A stretch of 5,716 bases of DNA from an uncultured Lachnospiraceae bacterium (lineage in GTDB: Bacteria; Bacillota_A; Clostridia; Lachnospirales; Lachnospiraceae): positions 1 to 5,716 of the forward strand of contig CAMOOZ010000006.1 in NCBI GenBank assembly GCA_946621895.1, written 5' to 3'. The notes beneath the pieces are model-generated. The model ran no database searches. It saw only the letters and a list, made by a program, of their open reading frames with translations, and had not been told where the DNA came from. Made by a program: the position numbers and the translations under genes. How positions within the stretch are numbered: the stretch's first letter is position 1; every line of letters begins with the position of its first letter. Below, in pieces: positions 1 to 5,716 of this stretch.

Positions 1-646
1 CCGCATCAAAGGCAGCCCCTTCATACTCATGCCAGGGAATCGCCGGATCGGGGTCCGTCGGGTCCCAGCCCTTCAGATAGGACGGCGCGCCGGTAATACT
101 GAAAAGCACGGGCTTTCCCAGCGGTGCCGGGCTGTCCGGATCCGAATAAAAGGTCACGGGCGTGCCGGTGGGACAGTTGTCATAGATCCACTTCGCATCG
201 ATCACCCGCAATCGGATGCAGCCCATGGAGGCTCTTGTCCCCAGCTTGTCATAATAGCTCCGTTTCATCGATGCGGGATTGCCGAAAGAGGTGCAGGGCA
301 CGGAGTGAAACAGCACGCCGCCTGTGATCCGGCAGCTGTACTGGCCCGAAGAATTATGAAAGAGCGCCTTCCAGCGATATTTTTCCTTCAGCGGATAGGT
401 CCCGCCCCGGGGCGTATCCGTCCCGGTGGAACAGAGCATCGCCCTCACCGGCATATCGCCGATATAGGCCGTCACCACATTGGCCGAGATATTGACGGCC
501 AGGCTATAGCCGCCTTCCGCCGGCTGGGCGTAAGCCTTCCCGGAAAAAAGCGAAAAACCGCACACAAAAACGCACAGAGCCACAAAGGCTCCCATGGCTC
601 TTCCGGAAAAGGGCATACCCCTTTTCCCTGATGGAAATACACTCAT
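1..646 (-). CDS. Exported L,D-transpeptidase (YkuD domain), 3' end cut by window edge
   Basis: The reading frame starts at the ATG at 646..644 and stays open for 215 codons to the left edge, so the C-terminus is missing. Residues 1-40 look like a Sec signal peptide: basic Lys8/Arg9 and Arg16, a hydrophobic core at 18-34, and a signal peptidase I site after Ala-Tyr-Ala (38-40). The YkuD catalytic domain follows (about 47-168), with FHSVP (His114) and the nucleophile motif SMGCIRL (Ser140, Cys143, Arg145). Known family role: these enzymes act outside the membrane and use the catalytic Cys to form 3-3 peptidoglycan cross-links or attach proteins to the wall. The usual SHGC His is Met141 here. 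The tail contains GWDPTDPDP (193-201), a motif I associate with clostridial members. The start is well fixed: an in-frame TAA lies five codons upstream (661..659) and an RBS sits 6 nt before the ATG. A promoter lies in the upstream gap. The class call is firm; the exact substrate cannot be told. Confidence 0.93.
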   Translation of the reverse strand, partial: MSVFPSGKRGMPFSGRAMGAFVALCVFVCGFSLFSGKAYAQPAEGGYSLAVNISANVVTAYIGDMPVRAMLCSTGTDTPRGGTYPLKEKYRWKALFHNSSGQYSCRITGGVLFHSVPCTSFGNPASMKRSYYDKLGTRASMGCIRLRVIDAKWIYDNCPTGTPVTFYSDPDSPAPLGKPVLFSITGAPSYLKGWDPTDPDPAIPWHEYEGAAFDA

Positions 647-652
647 GATCAA

Positions 653-660
653 CCACCCTT
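653..660 (-). promoter_or_regulatory. Ribosome binding site of the L,D-transpeptidase gene
   Basis: On the minus strand AAGGGTGG stands 6 nt before the ATG at 646. Together with the following TTGATC it matches most of the AAGGAGGTGATC sequence complementary to the 16S rRNA 3' end. It supports ATG 646 rather than the in-frame TTG at 652..650, which lies too close to it, or the internal Met codons at residues 11 and 18. Confidence 0.75.
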
Positions 661-741
661 AAACGCTATGTTTACTCTTTATCCGCACACCCGAAGCAGC
701 TCTTCCTCCGGCCCTCAGCACAGCCCTCGGAAAGCACTTCA

Positions 742-757
742 GCCCGCTCGCACGGGC
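742..757 (-). promoter_or_regulatory. GC stem-loop at predicted 5' end of the L,D-transpeptidase mRNA
   Basis: On the minus strand GCCCG (757..753) and CGGGC (746..742) form a 5-bp all-GC stem around a 6-nt loop. G757 is seven nucleotides downstream of the -10 hexamer, where transcription would normally begin, so the RNA would open with this hairpin. Such 5'-terminal stems can protect a transcript from 5'-dependent decay; that role is inference. It is not followed by a T-run on either strand, so it does not look like a terminator. Confidence 0.4.
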
Positions 758-763
758 AAAACT

Positions 764-792
764 ATTTTAGCCAGAAACAGGGCAGATTTCAA
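764..792 (-). promoter_or_regulatory. Sigma-A/sigma-70 type promoter for the L,D-transpeptidase gene
   Basis: On the minus strand TTGAAA (792..787) and TAAAAT (769..764) are separated by exactly 17 nt. Each hexamer matches the housekeeping consensus (TTGACA, TATAAT) at five of six positions. The -35 box overlaps the TGA stop of the upstream GLUG gene (791..789). The expected transcription start is near 757, giving a leader of about 110 nt before the ATG at 646. I see no clear operator repeat around it. Confidence 0.6.
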
Positions 793-802
793 CCCCTGCC
801 CT
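779..802 (-). other. Stem-loop spanning the stop codon of the GLUG gene; weak terminator candidate
   Basis: AGGGCAG (minus strand, 802..796) pairs with CTGCCCT (785..779), a 7-bp stem around a 10-nt loop that contains the TGA stop codon. Downstream on the minus strand comes GTTTCTGG, which is only a poor T-tract. The stem could attenuate or stabilise the 3' end of the transporter-GLUG message, but it is weak as an intrinsic terminator and overlaps the next gene's promoter, so some read-through would be expected. Confidence 0.3.
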
Positions 803-3800
803 TTCCCTTCCGCATCATGAATCGGAGGATCAGCGCAAGGATGCACAAACCGGCGATTCCCGCGATGACATACAGATAAACCGGCGCTTTCCCCCCGGAA
901 AGCACAAGGATCACCCCTTCGGTGTCCGATACCTCCGTCTTCAGATAGCTCTGCACCCGCTCCGTATCCAGGATGGTGATCTCGCCGTTATCCTGAAGCA
1001 GGCCAAGCGTATCCGCCCGCATATCCGGCGCCAGCACTCTGAGCTCCAGCCGGTCCCACCGGTTTTCCTTTTCATAGTCCAGCCGGTAGCGAAGGCCGGA
1101 AATGGTTTCATAGCCCCCCTTTTTCTCAGCAGGAGCCTCCAGCCTTTGCGCCGTTAAAGCGGAATCCGGATAAAAATCCGCGCCGAGAAAGGCGGCATGC
1201 ATGCCCTCCTCCACCAGATCGGAGGCCAGCGTCGTGTTCCAGGCAGAATAAACGGCGTGAACCGTCAGATTGCGGTGAACATTCGTCAGGTCCACATCCT
1301 CCCAATCGGCATAATACCCCTCTCTGGGCGGGATCTCGGGAATATCCGCGTCGGAAACGCTGGTCCCGTAGTCGCAGATCAGCGTTTTTAAGACCGTTCC
1401 CCCGGAAACAAACCGGACAAGAAACCGGTAAAAGCTCCCGGGCGTTTTCTGATCAGCGATCAGGCTGTAATAATCGATGGCATCCGCCTGATCGATATAG
1501 GTCACATTGTTCACGGCGCCCTGGGACTCCGCCACATAGGTATTGCCGTATACCTGCCCGTCGGGATCCACCTCTCCGGCGATGGTTCCCGCCCTTGCGC
1601 CCTTGGTCGTCCCGGCTGATGCCATCGCCACATTGGAAAAAACATCCTTCCCAAAGCCCGTGATGCCGCCGGCATAATCCGCCGCGGCCACATTGCACAG
1701 GCTGTAGCAGCCCCTGACGCGGTATTTGGCAAAGCCCGCGATGCCGCCGGCATAATTTCCCTCAACAGCCGTGATATTCCCATAATTTTCACAGCGGATC
1801 ATCGCGCCGAAATCCGCCCGGCCCACAATGCCCCCTGCGTAATCGTTCTTTGCGGAGATATCCGCATAATTCCTGTTTCCGATCAGCGAGGCTCGCACAT
1901 CCTGCTCGAAATTCAGCGTCTTTTCGCCAACCTCATTGATCGTAAAGCCTGCATCATTGGAAAGATCGATGGCGATCCTCCCGATGACCCCGCCGCTGTT
2001 GATATCTCCCTCAATCTCTCCCTGATTGGTGCATTCAAGCACCCTTCCGGGCAGCGCCTCAGCTGAATCATCGTCCGAGATATCATAATAGATCTCATCA
2101 TCCCGAAGCTTTTCTCTCAGCCTGTCCGTCCCGTCCTGCACCACCTGTCTGGCATTGCGGACATCCTCCCTGACCCGGTGCAGAGAATCACGCACCTGCG
2201 CCTTATTCTCATCCAGCTCATCCAGCGTGCCGGAAATGGAATCATGCAGGTCATCGTTCATCGCGGTGAGGGTTTCATCCGTTTCATCGACATCCTCCCT
2301 GAGCGACTCCTTCTGCGTGTTCAGGAATTCCCTCAGCTTTTTCCCCCGTTTGCGCAGATCCTCAAGGCGGCTTTTCAGCTTAGTGACCTCACTGGAGCTC
2401 CCCTCCATGATGTTCAGCATTTCATCCAGGCTGCCGTCCATCGTATTTAAGACACCGCCCAGCTCATCCTTCAGCTTTTCCCTGACTTCTCCCTCTACGC
2501 CGGTCACCCTGCCGGTCTCCGGATCATAAGTGATCCCGTGTTTTTTCAGCTCCTCCGCGACTGCCTGCTCCAGTTCCTCCTTCGAAGGGCTCATGCCCAT
2601 CGCGTCCATGGCGGCAATGATCCCGCTTCTGACCCCTTCGATCTGATCGTGCAGCGCCTCCGTAAGATGTGCCGGATCCAGCTGGTCGTCCAGCGCCATT
2701 TCCAGCGCGGTGAGGCTTGTCAGCGCCCCCTTCAGCCTTCTTCCCTCACCCACGATCTCATCCAGCCGCAGATCCGTATCGATCTTGTCGATCTTTTTCT
2801 GGATCTCGTCCAGCTGATAGTCCGTCTCCAGATCGATCAGGCGGCCTTTCTCACGGTAGTAATCCTTGTATTCCCGAAGCTGCGTGCGCAGCTCCTCGAT
2901 ATCGGAGCGGACATCATGGCTTCCCGCTGTCAGCTCGTCATCCAGCAGGTCAGCGTAGGCCTGGAGCGTGTCCACCGCGCCGGAGAGCGTATCCAGCTGC
3001 TTTTCCAGCAGGATCACCGCATCATCCTCATAATTGATAAAGGTATAGGGAGAAAAAATGCCGGCGATCCCGCCCACATCCTTTCGTCCGTAGATCGTCG
3101 CGCCGTTGGCGCAGCCGGAAAGAAAGCCCTTCTGCATCCCGCAGATGCCGCCGACCCCGTAGCCCATATGGGGATAGCCGACCGGCTCCGCATTGGCGCA
3201 GTTTTCGATCCGCCCGGCCTCATCGTTCAGTCCGGCGATCCCGCCCACATTCTCGATCCTGGCCATATCCTGCAGATATTTCGAAAAATCGATCGCTCTT
3301 TCCGCATTCATTTCCTCCGTGGGGATCGTTTCGGAGGTGGCATTGATCCTGCCCCTGTTGGAGGAATCCTGCAGCAGGCCCTTATTGATGCCGCAGATCC
3401 CGCCCAGATTTTTCGTGCCGGTGATCATTGCATAGCTGATGGATCTGGTCACCTGGCCGGCCTCCTCATTCACGCCGCAGATCCCGCCCAGCGTGTTCCT
3501 GCCCCTTATCCTCCCGGAAAAGGAGCAGTTATCGATCCAGCCCTTGTTGGTCCCGGCGATCCCGCCCACGGTCAGCATTTCGCCCTCCGGCGTAAATTCC
3601 CCCTTCACATTCAGGTCTCTGATCACACCCGTCTCGCCGATGAAGCGGAAAAGCCCCAGATCGGAGCCCTCCGCCGCATAGGAAAGCCCTGAGATCGTAT
3701 GCTTCTGCCCGTTGAAGCTGCCGGAAAAAACGGGAATGGGGGAAAACTCCCGTCCCGTGAAATCCAGATCCGCATCCAGGACAAAGCTTTTCCCGATCGT

Positions 3801-3974
3801 GTATTCTTCTCCCGTGCCGTTTAGCGCAAGCTCCTCCAGCTCCTCGCAGGTGCTGATATGGATCTCTCCAAACGCAGCCGTTTCCGTCTGCAGCTCCTCC
3901 GCCTGCAGGGGAGCGCAGGCGGCAATAAGAAGCAGCGCGGAAAGCAGCAGCGCCGGTAATCGCCTACTCCTCAT
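789..3974 (-). CDS. Exported GLUG beta-solenoid / coiled-coil protein with InlB-like module and C-terminal membrane anchor
   Basis: This is a complete 1061-residue protein. ATG 3974 is the only usable start: an in-frame TAA lies 12 codons upstream (4013..4011) with no other start codon between, and GGAGG stands 6 nt before it. Visible layout: signal sequence 1-25; GLUG N-terminal module about 37-125 (FSGSFNGQKHTISGL type); six G-G-I-x-G turns at about 136-305; coiled coil rich in Glu, Asp, Lys and Arg at 317-625; five more turns at 660-800; an InlB B-repeat/Flg_new-like module at about 849-911 (yG.sv, P..P.reGY, W, n.tv.a.Y pattern); a beta-rich domain of no family I recognise at 912-1029; one membrane helix at about 1032-1053; and a basic tail RKGKGRG. 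It should be anchored in the membrane with its bulk outside. GLUG repeats are known from bacterial surface and adhesin-like proteins. The 11-bp overlap with the MMPL gene suggests a role with that pump. The biochemical function is unknown. Confidence 0.9.
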   Translation of the reverse strand: MRSRRLPALLLSALLLIAACAPLQAEELQTETAAFGEIHISTCEELEELALNGTGEEYTIGKSFVLDADLDFTGREFSPIPVFSGSFNGQKHTISGLSYAAEGSDLGLFRFIGETGVIRDLNVKGEFTPEGEMLTVGGIAGTNKGWIDNCSFSGRIRGRNTLGGICGVNEEAGQVTRSISYAMITGTKNLGGICGINKGLLQDSSNRGRINATSETIPTEEMNAERAIDFSKYLQDMARIENVGGIAGLNDEAGRIENCANAEPVGYPHMGYGVGGICGMQKGFLSGCANGATIYGRKDVGGIAGIFSPYTFINYEDDAVILLEKQLDTLSGAVDTLQAYADLLDDELTAGSHDVRSDIEELRTQLREYKDYYREKGRLIDLETDYQLDEIQKKIDKIDTDLRLDEIVGEGRRLKGALTSLTALEMALDDQLDPAHLTEALHDQIEGVRSGIIAAMDAMGMSPSKEELEQAVAEELKKHGITYDPETGRVTGVEGEVREKLKDELGGVLNTMDGSLDEMLNIMEGSSSEVTKLKSRLEDLRKRGKKLREFLNTQKESLREDVDETDETLTAMNDDLHDSISGTLDELDENKAQVRDSLHRVREDVRNARQVVQDGTDRLREKLRDDEIYYDISDDDSAEALPGRVLECTNQGEIEGDINSGGVIGRIAIDLSNDAGFTINEVGEKTLNFEQDVRASLIGNRNYADISAKNDYAGGIVGRADFGAMIRCENYGNITAVEGNYAGGIAGFAKYRVRGCYSLCNVAAADYAGGITGFGKDVFSNVAMASAGTTKGARAGTIAGEVDPDGQVYGNTYVAESQGAVNNVTYIDQADAIDYYSLIADQKTPGSFYRFLVRFVSGGTVLKTLICDYGTSVSDADIPEIPPREGYYADWEDVDLTNVHRNLTVHAVYSAWNTTLASDLVEEGMHAAFLGADFYPDSALTAQRLEAPAEKKGGYETISGLRYRLDYEKENRWDRLELRVLAPDMRADTLGLLQDNGEITILDTERVQSYLKTEVSDTEGVILVLSGGKAPVYLYVIAGIAGLCILALILRFMMRKGKGRG
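1652..1756 (-). repeat. Two near-identical 27-bp units, 78 bp apart, encoding consecutive GLUG turns
   Basis: Positions 1652-1678 and 1730-1756 match at 26 of 27 bases. They encode the equivalent parts of two adjacent solenoid coils (YAGGITGF at residues 767-774 and YAGGIAGF at 741-748). The 78-bp offset is 26 codons, one repeat period. Agreement at synonymous positions suggests a fairly recent internal duplication or gene conversion. Confidence 0.7.
2100..3026 (-). other. Coiled-coil segment inserted within the GLUG solenoid (residues 317-625)
   Basis: This part of the 1061-residue protein has almost no Gly-Gly turns or Cys and is dense in Glu, Asp, Lys, Arg and Leu with heptad-like spacing (for example LEKQLDTLSGAVDTLQAYADLL and LRKRGKKLREFLNTQ). 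Likely breaks are at 349-352 (TAGS), 433-434 (DP) and a Pro/Gly-rich stretch at about 459-497 that includes TYDPETGRVTG. That central break lies near the midpoint and could be the tip of an antiparallel helical hairpin. GLUG turns resume right after it at residue 660. Confidence 0.75.
3061..3569 (-). repeat. Dispersed DNA repeats encoding GGIAG and GGICG solenoid turns
   Basis: On the plus strand ccggcgatcccgcccac occurs at 3061-3077, 3232-3248 and 3553-3569, encoding the VGGIAG turns at residues 300-305, 243-248 and 136-141. A related 18-base unit occurs at 3390-3407 and 3474-3491, encoding the GGICG turns at 190-195 and 162-167. Spacing is irregular and always a multiple of three (171 and 321 bp for the first class, 84 bp for the second), as expected for coding repeats. 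Confidence 0.7.
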
Positions 3975-5716
3975 GCCCGGCCTCCATTTCTCTTTCCGCC
4001 TCCACGGCTCTTAAGGCCTCTGAGGCTGCCGCGTCTTTGCTCTCCTTTAAGCGCCTTTCCTGTCTGCGCTTCTTTTCCGTGCGCATTGCCCTTCTTTCCT
4101 CGATCGCTTTAATCCGGTCATCCGCGCCCACGGCAAAGCTGGAAAGCTCGATCACAAAGTCGAAGATATAGAGCAGCGCGGGAAGCACCGCCATGACCAT
4201 CAGGCTTGAGATCAGCACCCCGCTGCAGAGCGTGGTGCCCAGATAGGCAATGGCGCCGTTCGATGTGGTCCTTCCGATCACATAACCGGATGCCGCCATG
4301 ATCGTCCCGGAGGTGATCACCGTGGGGAAGGCGCCGTTCAGGCTTTCCACAATGACCGTTTTCAGGAATTTCCTGTCCTTTTCCCCTTTTTCATAGGCAT
4401 TCCCGCGCCGCTCCAGATAACGGCTGGTCACCACGATGGCATAATCGATCGTGGCGCCCATCTGAATGGAGGAAACGATCAGATAGCACAGAAAGAACAT
4501 GGGCTTCTGCGTCAGTGTGGGAACAGAGAAATTCACCCAGATGCTTCCCTGGATCGTCAGCACCAGCAGAAAGGGCAAGGAGGCCGACTGAAAGGTAAAA
4601 AGCAGGATGATCCCCACCAGCAGGGCGCTCGTCACGCTGATAATGACATTATCCGTCAGGAAGGATTTGCTCAGATCATAATCACTGGTCGAATCTCCCA
4701 CCACATAGACCTCGTCATAATAGTGAAGGGCAATATCCCTGACCCGGTCAACGGCCTTAAAGGTCTCCTCTCCTTCCAGCGGGAGATGCCAGGTAAAGAC
4801 CAGTCTAGCATACCGGTCTCCCTCCAGCTGCTTCCTCGCATCCGTGATGTCCTTATGCAGATCCTCGATATCCTCGCTGGTCTCAGTGGAAAGCTCGAGT
4901 CCTCCGTTTTCCTTCTGGTCATAAATAAAATCGATCATATCGATCAGCGGCACCTTATAGCTGTCTATGCTGGAAAGGAAGGCGCCGAACTGCTCGTTTC
5001 TCCAGGCATAAAAGCGGTAGAGGAGCTTTGCCACATCCACATCCACATCCGCCACCTCGGCCAGCTCCCTCGGGCTTAAGGAATCCGTCAGCACATATTC
5101 GCCGTCATCCCCCACCTCCACATTGGCCAGTCCCAGCGTCTGCTCCACGCCCTCCACCTGATCCAGGTCGGATAAGAGCATGCCCTCCTTCTGATAGTCA
5201 CCCCTGGGCACTACCACGGCCATCGTATTGGTCAGCTCAAAGTACTTTTCGATCTCCCGCTTTGCGGTCAGATACTCATTGAGCCTTTCCGCCTCAATGG
5301 AATTCATATCGTAGATATAGGGGCACTGGTTGGAAAGATAAACAGCCCCGGGGATCAGCAGGAAAAAGGCAGCCAGGATCACATATCTCAGCTTGATGAC
5401 GAGCCATCCCCAGGCCGAGATATCCGGCACAAAGCTCTTATGCCTGGTCTTCTCGATCCCTTTTTCAAACATGATGATCAGCGCCGGCATAAAAACAAAG
5501 ACAGCCAGCATACTGAGCAAAATAGCCTTTAACAGCACCCTGCCCAGATCCATCCCGATCCCGAAATGCATTGTCATCAGCGCCACCATCCCGGCCATGG
5601 TGGTCAGGGAGCTGGAGGCGATCTCCGGAATTGCTTTGGATAAGGCAAGGATCAGCGCATCTCTGGATTCCAGATGCTCCTTCTCCTCCATATACCGGTG
5701 AAACAGAATGATCGCG
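3964..5716 (-). CDS. MMPL-family RND-type transporter, N-terminus beyond window edge
   Basis: The frame is open from the right edge (5716) to TAG at 3966..3964, giving 584 residues with the first codon partial. The ATG at 5691 is internal: the codons before it encode AIILFHRY, the end of the MMPL TM4 motif. Counting that Met as residue 1, helices lie at about 28-42 and 52-75 (end of the first RND half), 98-119 (TM7), 348-368, 371-392, 398-424, 452-475 and 483-512. An extracellular loop at about 120-347 includes a porter-like part (ARLVFTWHL to VVGDSTSDYDL). The second-half TM10 motif GATIDYAIVVTSRYLE carries Asp416, the expected proton-relay residue; the matching Asp of the first half lies outside the window. 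A charged cytosolic tail follows (522-575). Family knowledge: MMPL pumps use proton motive force to move lipids or other hydrophobic molecules across or out of the membrane. Substrate is unknown. The gene overlaps the GLUG gene by 11 bp. Complete relatives are usually 700 residues or more. Confidence 0.93.
   Translation of the reverse strand, partial: AIILFHRYMEEKEHLESRDALILALSKAIPEIASSSLTTMAGMVALMTMHFGIGMDLGRVLLKAILLSMLAVFVFMPALIIMFEKGIEKTRHKSFVPDISAWGWLVIKLRYVILAAFFLLIPGAVYLSNQCPYIYDMNSIEAERLNEYLTAKREIEKYFELTNTMAVVVPRGDYQKEGMLLSDLDQVEGVEQTLGLANVEVGDDGEYVLTDSLSPRELAEVADVDVDVAKLLYRFYAWRNEQFGAFLSSIDSYKVPLIDMIDFIYDQKENGGLELSTETSEDIEDLHKDITDARKQLEGDRYARLVFTWHLPLEGEETFKAVDRVRDIALHYYDEVYVVGDSTSDYDLSKSFLTDNVIISVTSALLVGIILLFTFQSASLPFLLVLTIQGSIWVNFSVPTLTQKPMFFLCYLIVSSIQMGATIDYAIVVTSRYLERRGNAYEKGEKDRKFLKTVIVESLNGAFPTVITSGTIMAASGYVIGRTTSNGAIAYLGTTLCSGVLISSLMVMAVLPALLYIFDFVIELSSFAVGADDRIKAIEERRAMRTEKKRRQERRLKESKDAAASEALRAVEAEREMEAGHEE
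3981..3985 (-). promoter_or_regulatory. Ribosome binding site of the GLUG gene, inside the transporter frame
   Basis: GGAGG on the minus strand lies 6 nt before the ATG at 3974 and within the last codons of the transporter gene. Ribosomes finishing the transporter would terminate just past this start, the usual arrangement for translational coupling. Confidence 0.75.

Noticed and set aside
29..631. A 200-codon open frame on the plus strand
   Set aside because: It is antisense to the L,D-transpeptidase, whose signal peptide and catalytic motifs are plain; the plus-strand product is Arg/Gly/His-rich with no recognisable motif.
742..770. The GC stem-loop as an intrinsic terminator on either strand
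   Set aside because: In neither direction is the stem followed by a T-run; on the plus strand it is followed by AAAACTATTTT.
3061..3569. Repeated 17-18 bp units as a possible CRISPR or intergenic repeat array
   Set aside because: Spacings vary, all are multiples of three, and every unit encodes a G-G-I-x-G turn in one long reading frame.
2538..3692. A 384-codon open frame on the plus strand
   Set aside because: It lies antisense to the GLUG/coiled-coil gene, has no RBS I can see, and its protein is a low-complexity Ala/Ile/Gly/Asp mixture that mirrors the repeats on the other strand. The minus-strand protein has clear domains.
5689..5691. ATG at 5691 as the start of the transporter
   Set aside because: The frame stays open to the window edge and the eight complete codons before it encode AIILFHRY, part of a conserved MMPL helix; there is also no RBS before it.

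Overview
The window carries three genes, all on the minus strand, packed as an envelope locus. In order of transcription (right to left) they are: an MMPL/RND-type membrane transporter whose N-terminus lies beyond the right edge (3964..5716); a 1061-residue exported protein that combines GLUG beta-solenoid repeats with a long coiled coil and ends in a C-terminal membrane anchor (789..3974); and an exported YkuD-type L,D-transpeptidase whose C-terminus runs off the left edge (1..646).

The organism is most likely a Gram-positive anaerobe of the Clostridia, Lachnospiraceae-like. The grounds are strong Shine-Dalgarno sequences, a Firmicutes-style L,D-transpeptidase with a GWDPTDPDP-type tail, GLUG and InlB-like surface domains, and moderately GC-rich coding sequence. 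This is inference; no phylogenetic marker is present.

The transporter stop and the start of the GLUG protein overlap by 11 bp, and the GLUG ribosome binding site lies inside the transporter reading frame. The two are therefore almost certainly co-transcribed and probably translationally coupled. The GLUG protein has six G-G-I-x-G turns, then about 310 residues of charged coiled coil with a turn near its middle, then five more turns, an InlB/Flg_new-like module, a beta-rich domain of unknown type and a C-terminal membrane helix. An attractive reading is an extracellular membrane-anchored partner of the pump, with an alpha-helical hairpin projecting from a beta body. No function is established.

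Between the GLUG gene and the transpeptidase are 142 bp (647..788). They hold a near-consensus housekeeping promoter (TTGAAA, 17-nt spacer, TAAAAT) whose -35 box overlaps the GLUG stop codon. The predicted transcript would begin with a GC stem-loop and have a leader of about 110 nt before a clear RBS. The transpeptidase is thus probably expressed at least partly on its own, although same-strand read-through from the upstream pair is possible. I see no RNA genes, mobile elements, CRISPR arrays or plus-strand genes.
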